The notes: a model not told the origin generated them from the sequence alone. A DNA stretch of 64,000 nt from an uncultured Lachnospiraceae bacterium (GCA_902775485.1 CACYMJ010000006.1:1-64000); one strand, 5' to 3'. Counted from the first letter of the stretch, positions 9,034-19,076 are shown. Translations and numbers: made by a program.

Positions 9034-10629
9034 ATGTTCTACGAGGATAAGATCTGGATCGGAACCGCAGGAGATAAAAAGGTTTCAATACTTCCTAAAA
9101 TGGCCAACAGGCACGGACTCATCGCGGGTGCTACCGGTACCGGTAAGACGGTCACGCTGAAGGTTTTGGCAGAGAGTTTTTCGGATGCGGGTGTTCCTGT
9201 TTTTCTGGTTGATATAAAGGGCGATCTTTCGGGAATGTGCAAGGCTGGTGTCGACAGCGAGGACATGAGCAAGAGGATCAGTTATTTCGGACTTGAAGAA
9301 GCCGGTTTTTCATTCAAGGAATATCCGACCACTTTCTGGGACATATACTGTGAATCCGGTATCCCTCTTCGGACAACGGTTTCCGAGATGGGCCCCATAC
9401 TGCTCGCAAAGCTTATGAATCTTAACGACACGCAGGCCGATATTCTTACATGCCTGTTCAAGATGGCAGATGATGAGGAACTTCTTCTTGTTGATATCAA
9501 GGACCTGAAGGCGATGCTCCAGTATGCGAGTGACAATGCATCGGAGCTGTCAAAGCAGTACGGTAACATTACGAAACAGAGTGTTGCCGCTATCATAAGA
9601 GGTGTTGTTGCGCTTGAAGCGGCAGGCGGTGATATGTACTTTACGGAGCCGGGTATCAATATCAGAGACTTCTTCAAAACGGGACTTGACGGAAGAGGTA
9701 CGATCAATGTTCTTGATGCCAGAAAGCTTGTAAAGGACCAGACGCTTTATTCGGCATTCCTGTTATATCTTCTGTCCGAATTGTTTGAGACTCTGCCTGA
9801 GGTGGGAGATATGGAAAAACCGAGGATGATCTTCTTCTTTGATGAGGCCCATCTTCTGTTTGATGATATTTCAAAGGTACTTCGACAGAAGATCGAGCAG
9901 ATAGTAAAGCTTATCAGAAGTAAGGGAGTAGGTGTTTACTTCTGCACCCAGAACCCGAGGGATATTCCCGATGAGGTTCTTGCACAGCTCGGTAACAAGA
10001 TAGAGCATGCACTTCATGCATATACACCTGCGGAGGAACGTGCAGTCAAGACCGCAGCGGATTCATTCCGCGCAAATCCCGAGTTTGACACTAAAAAGGC
10101 AATAATGGAGCTTGGAGTCGGCGAAGCACTCGTATCCGTACTTGACGAGGAAGGTGTGCCCACGATGGTTGAAAGATGCAGGATCCTGCCTCCCAGATCG
10201 TTCATGGGTGCCATAGACGAATCCGAAAAGGAGAGTATCTACAAGGCTGATAATCTCTATATAACATATAAGGATACGGTAGATCCGGACAGCGCATTCG
10301 AATTTCTTGAAAGATTAAAGAGCCAGCAGGAATTTGCCGCAAAGGAAGCCGAAGAGGCGGCTCTGGCTCAGAAGGAAGCTGACAAACAGGCCGCACTTGA
10401 AGCCAAGGAAGCGGAAAAGGCTGCAAAGGAAAAAGAGCGTGCGGAGGCAGCAAAGAAGCGCAAGGTAAAGAGCGCGGCGGGTTCCGTCGCAAGTTCAGCG
10501 GCAGGAACTATCGGAAGGGAATTCGGTAAGAGCATCGGAGGCAAGGTCGGCGGAAAGTTCGGAAAGACGCTCGGCGGTAATCTTGCCGCACAGCTTGGCC
10601 GGAGCATCATGGGTACTTTCTTTAAATGA
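9034..10629 (+). CDS. HerA-like / DUF853 family P-loop ATPase
   Basis: Start ATG 9034 is chosen because AAGGAGG (9021-9027) precedes it at seven bases; an upstream in-frame TTG would place this site inside the gene. The 531-residue protein has Walker A GATGTGKT at 32-39 and Walker B FFFDEAH with Asp270-Glu271. It belongs to the DUF853 group of HerA-FtsK-type ATPases, generally taken as DNA-translocase-like but uncharacterised. From about residue 430 there is an Ala/Glu/Lys-rich coiled coil, then a Gly-rich tail (GGKVGGKFGKTLGG) that resembles a membrane-interacting or oligomerising segment. No NurA nuclease gene is nearby, so a HerA-NurA repair pair is not indicated. Confidence 0.85.
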   Translation: MFYEDKIWIGTAGDKKVSILPKMANRHGLIAGATGTGKTVTLKVLAESFSDAGVPVFLVDIKGDLSGMCKAGVDSEDMSKRISYFGLEEAGFSFKEYPTTFWDIYCESGIPLRTTVSEMGPILLAKLMNLNDTQADILTCLFKMADDEELLLVDIKDLKAMLQYASDNASELSKQYGNITKQSVAAIIRGVVALEAAGGDMYFTEPGINIRDFFKTGLDGRGTINVLDARKLVKDQTLYSAFLLYLLSELFETLPEVGDMEKPRMIFFFDEAHLLFDDISKVLRQKIEQIVKLIRSKGVGVYFCTQNPRDIPDEVLAQLGNKIEHALHAYTPAEERAVKTAADSFRANPEFDTKKAIMELGVGEALVSVLDEEGVPTMVERCRILPPRSFMGAIDESEKESIYKADNLYITYKDTVDPDSAFEFLERLKSQQEFAAKEAEEAALAQKEADKQAALEAKEAEKAAKEKERAEAAKKRKVKSAAGSVASSAAGTIGREFGKSIGGKVGGKFGKTLGGNLAAQLGRSIMGTFFK

Positions 10630-10650
10630 TGCACCCTGTACTGGTAAAAC

Positions 10651-12546
10651 ATGACAGACCACAGATTTTATGAAGACGAAATAAGATGTGATTTTATCGT
10701 GCCGTCGATGATAAAGCGTACATGGGCGGCGCAGCTTGAGATACTCACGGAAGTTGACAGGGCATGTGCTGAGCATGGCCTGTCATACTTTGCGGAGTGG
10801 GGAACCCTTCTCGGTACGATACGGCACGGCGGGTTCATTCCCTGGGATGATGATCTGGACATATGCATGAAGAGGAAGGATTATGACCGGTTCGTGAAAA
10901 ACATCGGCAGCATCATTCCCGAAGGGTGCTCGATAGTCAATTACAGATCGAACCCTGATTTTAAGCAGATGCTCTCGCGTATTGTTTCGAGTGACCATTA
11001 CAGGTTCGATCCGGAATATATGAGGAAGTATTCAGGTCTTCCGTTTGCTCTCGGGATAGATATTTTTCCGCTTGATTTTATGACGGATGATGAGGATTAC
11101 GAGAGAGACAGGGAGGCAAGGATCAAGCTCGTATATGATGCAGTAAATGAGATCGCCCATTTCGGAACGGACCCTTCCGACATAAAGCATCACCTGAGTA
11201 AAGTGGAAAAGGCCTGCAATATAAGGATCGACTACTCGAACGATGTACTCAGACAGCTTCGTGAACTGCTAGAGGTATTGTTTGCGGAGGTTGATGAGAA
11301 GGATGCAAAATATATCACACTCTACCCTCTGTGGATGAACGTTCACCGGTACCGTTTTCCGAAGGAATACTACGACCGATCGGTCCGGATGATGTTTGAG
11401 AACACATCGATCCCTGTGCCGGTCTGTTATGATGACATATTAAAGCTTAAGTACGGAAACAACTATATGACTCCGGTAAGAAGCGGAGGCGCACATGAAT
11501 ACCCGTATTATGAGATGCATGAGAAGATCCTGAAGGACAGCTTCGGTTTTGAGTGGCCGTCATATAAATTTTGCGCAAATGACCTTGCATCTCCGCGCGA
11601 AAGAGCAGAAACATTCGACGGCGGAACGGCTGTATTTGTAACGTATTTGCCGGCCGCTTTTGAAAATATGAGGCGTATCGTAAAGCAGTATCTTCGAAAA
11701 GGCTATGACGTTACGATCCTTCCGGCAAAACGTTATGATATTGCACCGGATATGTCAGGCATTGTTCCGGCAGCAGAAGATGCCTCTGACGAATTTTATC
11801 TGACAGGACTTGAGGGAGCTGTGATTTCGCATGATCCCGGCATACTCGGATCGCATCCCGATGAGATCATAACCGATTTTCCGTACGATGAATACAACCT
11901 TATAACGACGGTCGATAAGGAGTATTATTCGACAGCGCTTCGAAGGTGCTGCAGCAGGCTTATTTATGTACCGCCGTTTGAAGCAAAGTCAATGAAAGCG
12001 GATGACGAGCGTGCAAAAAAACTCATGCCGCAATATGTCTGTACACCGATGTTCGCAGCCTGCGATGAGATAATCCTCGGAAGTGTCGAGATGAAGGAAA
12101 GATATGTCGAATGTCTGACCGGTTTCTCGGGTGAAAAATATAAAGATTACTGGCGGGGGAAGATAAGCGTATCAAAGGATAATACCGCTGACATCGTTAA
12201 ATCTCCGGCTGCCGGTAAAAAGAAAAAGATCCTTTTCTATGTCGGACTTGCGACCTTTGCACAATACAAAATGAATGCGATCGAAAAGATCGAAAGAGCG
12301 TTTCGCATTTTCGATGAAAACAGCGACAGCGTTGAGGCGGTTTATCTGTTGCAGGAAGGACTTCTTGAAAACCTGTGCGGGATGTTTCCCGAACTGTATA
12401 AAGAATACATGGCACGTGATTTTCGCCCTGAGGCGGATTATGTGGATACGGATATGATAGATGCGTATTACGGTGAGGCATCGATGTTTGCGACCGAGTT
12501 CGTAAATACAAGGAAACCCGTTATGATAATGGATGTGAATATATAG
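10651..12546 (+). CDS. LicD family phosphotransferase with extra C-terminal domain
   Basis: The first 260 or so residues of this 631-residue protein are a LicD (fukutin-related) domain: FAEWGTLLGTIRHGGFIPWD and the metal-binding WDDDLDI motif at 65-71. LicD enzymes transfer phosphorylcholine or similar nucleotide-activated groups to cell-wall or surface glycans. Residues of about 300-630 form a second domain with Rossmann-like strands (AVFVTYLPAAFENM, KILFYVGLATFAQ). It looks like the CDP-glycerol glycerophosphotransferase/GT-B type, but this is a weak call. The gene sits 21 bases after the HerA-like gene and 16 before the clostripain gene, suggesting one transcript. The substrate is unknown. 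Confidence 0.8.
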   Translation: MTDHRFYEDEIRCDFIVPSMIKRTWAAQLEILTEVDRACAEHGLSYFAEWGTLLGTIRHGGFIPWDDDLDICMKRKDYDRFVKNIGSIIPEGCSIVNYRSNPDFKQMLSRIVSSDHYRFDPEYMRKYSGLPFALGIDIFPLDFMTDDEDYERDREARIKLVYDAVNEIAHFGTDPSDIKHHLSKVEKACNIRIDYSNDVLRQLRELLEVLFAEVDEKDAKYITLYPLWMNVHRYRFPKEYYDRSVRMMFENTSIPVPVCYDDILKLKYGNNYMTPVRSGGAHEYPYYEMHEKILKDSFGFEWPSYKFCANDLASPRERAETFDGGTAVFVTYLPAAFENMRRIVKQYLRKGYDVTILPAKRYDIAPDMSGIVPAAEDASDEFYLTGLEGAVISHDPGILGSHPDEIITDFPYDEYNLITTVDKEYYSTALRRCCSRLIYVPPFEAKSMKADDERAKKLMPQYVCTPMFAACDEIILGSVEMKERYVECLTGFSGEKYKDYWRGKISVSKDNTADIVKSPAAGKKKKILFYVGLATFAQYKMNAIEKIERAFRIFDENSDSVEAVYLLQEGLLENLCGMFPELYKEYMARDFRPEADYVDTDMIDAYYGEASMFATEFVNTRKPVMIMDVNI

Positions 12547-12562
12547 AAAAGAGGTAGTAAAA

Positions 12563-14926
12563 ATGGCTCCTGATAACAGACCCAGAAGCAGGGAAAAGAA
12601 AATAGCCGAAGGAGAGGCAAGCGTAAAAAGACGTGGAAGCGGGCTTGACTCAAAGCCGGTCACAAGCAGCGGACATTCGTCCGGATCAAGACCCGGTGGA
12701 GGAGTTCGTTTCGGCGGTGGTATTGGAATAGGTACGATCATTATAATCGCGATCGTATACTTTCTGTTCGGGGGAGGCGCATCTTCGGACGGATATGATA
12801 CAACGGTTCCGTCTTCGGGGCAAAGTACGGAAACGCCGGCCGAAACAGGTATGGGCGGCAGCTCGGTTTCAGATGTTCTGGGAAGCCTTATCGGAGGCTA
12901 TACCACATCCGAGAGTGATTACACATCGTACTCGCAGGATATGTCTGAAAGCGCGGCATCCCTTCCCCAGCTCGATACGAGCGTGAATCCTGCGGCAAGA
13001 CAGAAGTTTACATCGATAATCGGACAGGGCGCGGATATGGTCACGATAATGGTATATCTGTGCGGTACCGATCTTGAATCAAAGAGCGGAATGGGAACAG
13101 CCGATCTGCAGGAGATGGCGGCATCGACTCTTTCCGATAATGTCAGGGTTATCGTATATACGGGCGGCTGCAAAAAGTGGAAGAACAATCTTGTAAGCAG
13201 TAAGGTAAATCAGATCTATCAGGTTAAGGGCGGAGGAGTCAAACTTCTGGAAGATAACATGGGACAGGCTTCCATGTCAGAACCCGCAACGCTTACGACA
13301 TTTATCAAGTATTGCAATGACAACTTCCCGGCCAACAGGAACGAGCTTATTCTCTGGGATCACGGAAGCGGATCTTTGTCGGGATACGCCTATGACGAGA
13401 AGTTCCCGACAAGCGGATCCATGAGTCTGTCCGGGATCAAAAAAGCGATAGCCGATTCCGGGGTTAAGTTTGATTTTGTCGGATTCGACGCTTGTCTTAT
13501 GGCAACGGTCGAGACTGCGCTGATGTTGTCTGATTATGCGGATTACATGATCGCATCAGAAGAGACCGAGCCGGGTGTGGGCTGGTACTATACCAACTGG
13601 CTAAGTAAGCTTTCGGCCGACACAAGCATGCCGACGGCTGAGATCGGTAAGAATATAGTAGATGATTTTGTAAACGTATGCGGCAGGAAATGTCCCGGTC
13701 AGAAGGCAACGTTGTCGGTTACCGACCTTGCCGAGGTAGCGGCGACGGTTCCGGATAAACTGAACAGTTTCTCAAAGAACACGAGCGATCTTATCGCCGA
13801 TATAAACGGATACATGAAGGTTTCCGATGCAAGGAACAATGCCAAGGAATTTGCCGTATCATCCAAGATAGACCAGATCGATTTCATCCACTTTGCAAAT
13901 CTTCTTGATACGCCGCAGAGCAGGGAACTGTCGGATGCACTGTCGGGATGCGTAAAATATAACAGGTGCGAGCGCTCCATCGCAAATGCGAACGGACTGT
14001 CCGTATATTTCCCGTATAAGAAGGCTTCAAAGGCCGGAGCAATGGCCAAAACATATGAACAGATCGGAATGGACAGCGCCTATGCCGACTGTATCAGAGC
14101 GTTTGCGGCAAATGAGCAGTCGGGACAGTCGACAGCCGACGGTGAAGGCTCACCGCTGGGCTCGCTGTTCGGAAGCCTCTATGGAAGCCATTATGCGGAT
14201 GCGTCGGGAGACAGCTACGCGGGATATTCGGATGCACTCGGCGGACTGATGTCGGCGCTTCTTACCGGAAGAGGACCCGCGCAGGATGAGATAGGACAGA
14301 ACAAACTGACACCTGTTGATAACGGCAGGGGACAGAAGGTGTTCAGATTTTCCGAACAGGAATGGTCGGAGGTTTCGATGGTGGATCTTGGCGTGTTCGT
14401 TGATGACGGAGAGGGATTTATCGATCTCGGTCTTGATAATACGTTTGAGTTCGATCAGGATAATAACCTTATCGCAGGCTTTGACGGGACATGGATGTCG
14501 ATAGACGGACATATAGTCGCTTATTATCACACCGGTAACAGGGATGACGGGGTTCACTACAGTTTTGACGGATATGTGCCGGCACTTCTTAACGGAGAAA
14601 GAGTAGAGCTTCTCATCACTTTCACGGATGAATTCCCGGACGGTATCATAAGCGGAGCAAGATATGTTTATGATAACGCCGAGACGGAGACGGTTGCAAA
14701 AAATACGATAGCGTTATCGCCCGGCGACCGGATCGATTTCGTATGCAGGTATTATGATTATGACGGTAAATATCTTGATTCGTACAAGTTCGGAGAGCCG
14801 CTCATCCTCGACTCGACGGATGTGGATATCAGGAACATTAAGATAGCTGACGGAGAGCCGCTGGCTGCATACAAGTTTACCGATATGTACCAGCAGCAGT
14901 ACTGGTCTCCCGTTGTTAACAAATGA
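12563..14926 (+). CDS. Membrane-anchored clostripain-family (C11) cysteine peptidase
   Basis: The 787-residue protein has a basic N-terminal cytoplasmic segment, one membrane helix at about 52-70 (GIGTIIIIAIVYFLFGG) and a long outer part. The C11 fold is recognised from MVTIMVYLCGTDLESKSG, the catalytic histidine in LWDHGSGS (His267) and the catalytic cysteine in FDACLMAT (Cys311). Clostripain relatives cleave after basic residues and act on extracellular proteins. Residues beyond about 580 form an extra beta-rich region of unknown role. The type II-like orientation with a cytoplasmic N-terminus suggests a cell-bound protease. It lies between the LicD and MATE genes. Confidence 0.87.
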   Translation: MAPDNRPRSREKKIAEGEASVKRRGSGLDSKPVTSSGHSSGSRPGGGVRFGGGIGIGTIIIIAIVYFLFGGGASSDGYDTTVPSSGQSTETPAETGMGGSSVSDVLGSLIGGYTTSESDYTSYSQDMSESAASLPQLDTSVNPAARQKFTSIIGQGADMVTIMVYLCGTDLESKSGMGTADLQEMAASTLSDNVRVIVYTGGCKKWKNNLVSSKVNQIYQVKGGGVKLLEDNMGQASMSEPATLTTFIKYCNDNFPANRNELILWDHGSGSLSGYAYDEKFPTSGSMSLSGIKKAIADSGVKFDFVGFDACLMATVETALMLSDYADYMIASEETEPGVGWYYTNWLSKLSADTSMPTAEIGKNIVDDFVNVCGRKCPGQKATLSVTDLAEVAATVPDKLNSFSKNTSDLIADINGYMKVSDARNNAKEFAVSSKIDQIDFIHFANLLDTPQSRELSDALSGCVKYNRCERSIANANGLSVYFPYKKASKAGAMAKTYEQIGMDSAYADCIRAFAANEQSGQSTADGEGSPLGSLFGSLYGSHYADASGDSYAGYSDALGGLMSALLTGRGPAQDEIGQNKLTPVDNGRGQKVFRFSEQEWSEVSMVDLGVFVDDGEGFIDLGLDNTFEFDQDNNLIAGFDGTWMSIDGHIVAYYHTGNRDDGVHYSFDGYVPALLNGERVELLITFTDEFPDGIISGARYVYDNAETETVAKNTIALSPGDRIDFVCRYYDYDGKYLDSYKFGEPLILDSTDVDIRNIKIADGEPLAAYKFTDMYQQQYWSPVVNK

Positions 14927-14945
14927 TCGATAAGATATAAATTGA

Positions 14946-16316
14946 ATGTCAACTTCAGAAAGTAAAAGATCATATAAGATCGATATGTGCACGGGGCCGA
15001 TCGTGCCGAGACTCCTTCTTTTTGCGGTGCCCCTGATACTCTCGTCCAACTTGCAGCTCCTGTTTAACGCGGCTGATGTGGTTGTTGTCGGTAAATATGC
15101 GGGTGACAATTCGCTTGGAGCCGTAGGTTCGGTAGGACCGCTCATCAATCTCATGGTCGCCGCGTCCATGGGACTGTCAATAGGAAGCAATGTTGTTGCA
15201 TCGAGGTATTACGGAAGCGGAAATGAGAAGCAGCTTTCAAAAACCGTACATACGTCCATGCTCGTTGCTCTTATCAGCGGAGTCATACTGGCTGTTGTGG
15301 GGTTTGCTTTTGCGCATACGATCCTTGTATGGATGAACTCGCCGGATGAGACACTTCCGCTTGCAAGTCTGTATCTTAAGATATATTTCCTCGGCATGCC
15401 CGCTTCGATGATCTATAACTTCGGAAGTGCGATACTCAGGGCGGTAGGGGATACGAGGCGGCCGCTCTATTATCTGACTGCTGCCGGAGTCGTAAATGTA
15501 ATACTGAACCTGATCTTTGTCATAAACTTTCATATGGATGTTGCAGGTGTGGGTCTTGCAACCGTAATAGCCCAGATCATATCGGCAGGCCTTGTTATAA
15601 GATGTCTGATGAAGGAGGAGGGTGCGCTGAGACTTGTTATCGGGAATCTTTCGATAGATAAGGACATCTTCGCAAAGATCATCCGTATCGGACTTCCCGC
15701 AAGTTTTCAGGGAATGCTGTTCTCATTTTCAAATGTGATAATACAGTCGTCGGTGAACAGTTTCGGAGCAACGATCGTTGCCGGTAATTCGGCCGCGCAG
15801 AACATAGAAGGATTTGTGTATATATCCATGAACTCGTTCTATCAGGCATGTATTTCATTTGTGAGTACAAATGTCGGAGCACGGAAATACGACCGGATCA
15901 ATAAAGTACTGATCCGTGCCGAGATCTGTGTTGTTGTTACCGGAATGATACTCGGGGGACTGGTATACCTGTTCGGATATCAGCTTTTATCGATATATAC
16001 CGATTCGGAAGCTGTTGTCGCGGCCGGACTGATAAGGCTGATGTATATCTCGCTACCGTATTTTCTGTGCGGGATGATGGATGTGATGGTCGGAGGACTT
16101 CGCGGACTCGGATATGCGATCCTGCCGATGGTCGTATCACTTGTCGGAGCCTGCGGGCTGCGTCTGTTATGGATATTTACGTTCTTCAGACTTGACCGAT
16201 TTCATGAACCAAAATATCTGTACATAACGTATCCGGTTTCCTGGACGGTGACATTTCTGGCACATGTCGTGTGTTATATAATAGTTAAACGCAGATTCGA
16301 CAGGGCGCATATGTGA
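14946..16316 (+). CDS. MATE family multidrug/Na+ antiporter
   Basis: The 456-residue polytopic protein has about twelve hydrophobic segments in two similar halves, with MATE signatures PRLLLFAVPLILSSNLQLLF, ADVVVVGKYAG and the second-half GLPASFQGMLFSFSNVIIQ. It would export cationic compounds in exchange for Na+ or H+. The ATG is weakly preceded by a purine-rich stretch; it lies 19 bases after the protease gene. The substrate cannot be inferred. Confidence 0.93.
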   Translation: MSTSESKRSYKIDMCTGPIVPRLLLFAVPLILSSNLQLLFNAADVVVVGKYAGDNSLGAVGSVGPLINLMVAASMGLSIGSNVVASRYYGSGNEKQLSKTVHTSMLVALISGVILAVVGFAFAHTILVWMNSPDETLPLASLYLKIYFLGMPASMIYNFGSAILRAVGDTRRPLYYLTAAGVVNVILNLIFVINFHMDVAGVGLATVIAQIISAGLVIRCLMKEEGALRLVIGNLSIDKDIFAKIIRIGLPASFQGMLFSFSNVIIQSSVNSFGATIVAGNSAAQNIEGFVYISMNSFYQACISFVSTNVGARKYDRINKVLIRAEICVVVTGMILGGLVYLFGYQLLSIYTDSEAVVAAGLIRLMYISLPYFLCGMMDVMVGGLRGLGYAILPMVVSLVGACGLRLLWIFTFFRLDRFHEPKYLYITYPVSWTVTFLAHVVCYIIVKRRFDRAHM

Positions 16317-16365
16317 TCGACGGAATAATGGATGGCGGAATACTGAAAAAAATGGAGATTTGATC

Positions 16366-17112
16366 ATGAAGGAATATTATATTGATTGTGACGGGATAAA
16401 ACTTCACGCTAAGCTTGAAAGGCCGGAGGGCGTGGATAAATGTCCGCTCGTGATAGTTGTGCACGGGTTTACGGGGCATATGGAAGAGCAGCATATAGTT
16501 GCGGTTTCGGATGCGATCGGCGAGATCGGTTTTGCGACCCTTCGCGTGGAAATGTACGGACACGGAAAGAGCGGCGGGACCTTCAAGGATCATACCTTAT
16601 ATAAATGGATCACAAACATGCTTGCCGTTGTCGATCATGTAAAGAGTCTTGATTTTGTTACGGACATATATCTGTGCGGACATTCACAGGGGGGACTGCT
16701 CGTTATGATGATAGCGGGCATGTGTCCCGACCGTTTCAAGGCGATAATCCCGATGTCTCCGGCGTGGATGATCCCTGAATACGCAAGGCGCGGGGAGATA
16801 CTTGATACAGCGATCGATCCTGTGAACATCCCGGATGAGTTTTTGCAAAACGGAGAAAACCTGCTGTCGGGAAATTATGTAAGGGTAGCCCAGACACTGC
16901 ACGTGGAAGATGAGATAGAGCGTTACAGAGGACCTGTCCTTATCATACACGGCGAAAACGATGAATCGGTCCCGTTCGAGTACGGCCAAAAGGCAGCGAA
17001 GTTGTATAAAGACGCAAAGCTTGCAGCCATAAGCGGTGATGATCATTGTTATGACTACCATCTTGATAAGGTTATCGAAGCCGTAAAGGAATTTCTGATA
17101 CAGTTTAAATAA
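16366..17112 (+). CDS. Alpha/beta hydrolase (serine esterase/peptidase type)
   Basis: Start ATG 16366 is eight bases after GGAG (16354-16357). The 248-residue protein shows the nucleophile elbow GHSQGG with Ser107, an acid in HGENDESVPF (Asp199) and a histidine in GDDHCYDYH (His227), plus the oxyanion region VVHGFTG. It resembles cinnamoyl-/feruloyl-esterase-like and acylaminoacyl-peptidase-like small hydrolases. There is no signal peptide, so it is cytoplasmic. A terminator follows. Confidence 0.87.
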   Translation: MKEYYIDCDGIKLHAKLERPEGVDKCPLVIVVHGFTGHMEEQHIVAVSDAIGEIGFATLRVEMYGHGKSGGTFKDHTLYKWITNMLAVVDHVKSLDFVTDIYLCGHSQGGLLVMMIAGMCPDRFKAIIPMSPAWMIPEYARRGEILDTAIDPVNIPDEFLQNGENLLSGNYVRVAQTLHVEDEIERYRGPVLIIHGENDESVPFEYGQKAAKLYKDAKLAAISGDDHCYDYHLDKVIEAVKEFLIQFK

Positions 17113-17142
17113 TGATGAAACATAAGATATATGTGTTGATCG

Positions 17143-17170
17143 CGGGACCGGAACAGGTCCCGTTTTTGTT
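17143..17170 (+). terminator. Terminator after the hydrolase gene
   Basis: CGGGACC (17143-17149) pairs with GGTCCCG (17156-17162), followed by TTTTTGTTTT. Confidence 0.88.
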
Positions 17171-17204
17171 TTGTACACGGTCACAAACAATTCACATTTA
17201 CTTA

Positions 17205-17233
17205 TTGACAATGAAATAGGTCGGTGGTATGTT
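17205..17233 (+). promoter_or_regulatory. SigA promoter of the hrcA operon
   Basis: TTGACA (17205-17210) and TATGTT (17228-17233) are separated by 17 bases. The CIRCE operator begins 13 bases downstream, over the expected transcription start. Confidence 0.8.
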
Positions 17234-17245
17234 ATGTATTGGGTG

Positions 17246-17272
17246 TTAGCACTCTAGCGAGTCGAGTGCTAA
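17246..17272 (+). promoter_or_regulatory. CIRCE operator (HrcA binding site)
   Basis: TTAGCACTC - nine bases - GAGTGCTAA, a perfect match to the CIRCE consensus, lies between the promoter and hrcA. HrcA bound here represses the whole hrcA-grpE-dnaK-dnaJ operon until heat shock. No CIRCE is seen in the 69-base grpE-dnaK gap. Confidence 0.98.
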
Positions 17273-17307
17273 CAAAACGGAACCGAAGCTCGGAAAGGAC
17301 GATTTTC

Positions 17308-18357
17308 TTGGATCTTGATGACAGAAAGAAAAAGATACTGCTTGCCATAATCAAGACTTATCTGGACACAGGTGAGCCTGTTGGATCCCGGACGATCTCA
17401 AAGATCGATGGATTGTCCTTAAGTTCAGCTACGATCAGAAATGAAATGGCGGATCTGGTTGATATGGGATATATCCTGCAGCCCCACACATCCGCGGGAC
17501 GTATTCCGTCGGATAAGGGATACAGGTTCTATGTAGACCAGCTGATGGCCGAAAAAGAGCAGGAGATCGTAGAGAGGGAACGCGAGACCGATGAGATGAA
17601 GGATATGCTCATCGAAAAAGCGGACAAGATGGAGCGGCTCTTAAAACAGGTGGCAAAGAGCCTGTCGGTAAACACCAATTATGCCGCGATGATCTCAGCG
17701 CCCCAGTATCATATGAACAGGCTCAAGTTCATACAGCTCTCGAGAATGGAGCAAAACCGTATTGTGGCAGTCATCGTTGTCGAGGGAAATATGATCAAGA
17801 ACCAGATCATAGATGTGGAAGAACCGATCGATGATGAGACGCTTTTAAAGCTGAACATGCTGCTGAACACAACACTTAACGGTATGGCAATAGAGGACAT
17901 AAACCTCTCGATCATAGCCAGGATGAAGCAGCAGGCAGGTGAGCAGGCGGGTATAATCGCCGAGGTCATAGATGCGGTAGCCGAATCGATAAAGGCCGAT
18001 GAGGACCTTGAGATATACACAAGCGGTGCAAACAACATCTTCAAATATCCCGAACTTGCCGATAATCAGAAGGCCAGTGAGATCATTACGGCATTTGAAG
18101 AGAAGAAGCAGTTGACAGATCTCGTGTATGAGACGCTGTCGCATTCAGACGAGCACGGAATACAGGTATATATCGGCGAGGAGTCGCCGGTACCGAACAT
18201 GAAAGACTGCAGCGTTGTCACCGCAACATACGAACTCGATGAGGGAATACACGGAACGATCGGTATCATAGGACCGAAGCGAATGGATTATGACAAGGTG
18301 CTGTCAACGATCAAGAAACTGACGAATGAGCTTGACAGTATGTTCAAGAAAGGATAA
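17308..18357 (+). CDS. hrcA: Heat-inducible transcriptional repressor HrcA
   Basis: The 349-residue repressor begins with a winged-helix DNA-binding domain (ILLAIIKTYLDTGEPVGSRT, SSATIRNEMADL, HTSAGRIPSDKGYR) and continues into the HrcA dimerisation domain. The conserved protein starts at LDLDDRKKK, so TTG 17308 is taken as the start, with GGAAAGGA a few bases upstream. The open frame further upstream runs through the CIRCE element and is not expected to be translated. It autoregulates through CIRCE and relies on GroEL for activity in known systems. It is first in the operon, 11 bases before grpE. Confidence 0.96.
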   Translation: MDLDDRKKKILLAIIKTYLDTGEPVGSRTISKIDGLSLSSATIRNEMADLVDMGYILQPHTSAGRIPSDKGYRFYVDQLMAEKEQEIVERERETDEMKDMLIEKADKMERLLKQVAKSLSVNTNYAAMISAPQYHMNRLKFIQLSRMEQNRIVAVIVVEGNMIKNQIIDVEEPIDDETLLKLNMLLNTTLNGMAIEDINLSIIARMKQQAGEQAGIIAEVIDAVAESIKADEDLEIYTSGANNIFKYPELADNQKASEIITAFEEKKQLTDLVYETLSHSDEHGIQVYIGEESPVPNMKDCSVVTATYELDEGIHGTIGIIGPKRMDYDKVLSTIKKLTNELDSMFKKG

Positions 18358-18368
18358 AGGACAGGGAA

Positions 18369-19076
18369 TTGAGCAGCGAAGAAGGAATAAAGATAGACAT
18401 AGAATCCCCCGAGCAGTTTGAAAAGGATGTGGAAGCTATAATGGAAGAGTCAGAAGAGAAAAAAGAAAAAAAAGAAGAAAAGATGCCGGAAGAGACGGGC
18501 GAAAATGCCGGTGAACAGGTAAGCGAAGAAGCACCCCGGGAAGATTCTGAAGCACAGGCGGAATCGAAAGAGAGTGCTGAAGAAACCGGTGATAATGATA
18601 AGAAGAAGCACCACGGCAAGAAGGATAAAAAGGATAAAAAAGATCCCAGAGACGAGAAGATAGCCGATCTTGAAGACAGAGTAAAGCGTCAGATGGCTGA
18701 ATTCGAGAACTTCAGAAAGAGAACCGACAGGGAAAAATCCCAGATGTTCGATATGGGTGCAAAAAGCGTCATAGAAAAGATCCTGCCCGTGATCGATAAC
18801 TTTGAAAGAGGTCTTTCAAATATCCCCGAAGGATCGGATGAGGCATTCGTAAGCGGGATGCAGATGATATACAAACAGATGACTGATGAGCTCGATAAGA
18901 TCGGGGTCAAGCCGATTGAAGCGGTAGGTCAGCCGTTTGACCCAAACTTTCATAACGCTGTAATGCAGGTTGAGAGCGAGGAGTACGAAAGCGGAACTGT
19001 GGCACAGGAATTACAGAAGGGATACATGTACAGGGATACGCTTGTAAGACCTTCAATGGTAGGAGTTGTACAGTAA
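18369..19076 (+). CDS. grpE: Nucleotide exchange factor GrpE
   Basis: GrpE releases ADP from DnaK. The 235-residue protein has a long charged N-terminal part (Glu/Lys-rich to about residue 100, including KKHHGKKDKKDKK), then the coiled-coil RQMAEFENFRKRTDREK and the beta domain ending LQKGYMYRDTLVRPSMVGV. This is longer than the usual ~200 residues because of the acidic extension. The start is probably TTG 18369, after AAAGGACAGGGA. It is the second gene of the CIRCE-controlled operon. Confidence 0.96.
   Translation: MSSEEGIKIDIESPEQFEKDVEAIMEESEEKKEKKEEKMPEETGENAGEQVSEEAPREDSEAQAESKESAEETGDNDKKKHHGKKDKKDKKDPRDEKIADLEDRVKRQMAEFENFRKRTDREKSQMFDMGAKSVIEKILPVIDNFERGLSNIPEGSDEAFVSGMQMIYKQMTDELDKIGVKPIEAVGQPFDPNFHNAVMQVESEEYESGTVAQELQKGYMYRDTLVRPSMVGVVQ

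Noticed and set aside
17224-17307. Longer HrcA starting at 17224
   Set aside because: It would translate through the promoter -10 region and the CIRCE operator, and the conserved HrcA sequence starts only at LDLDDRKKK.
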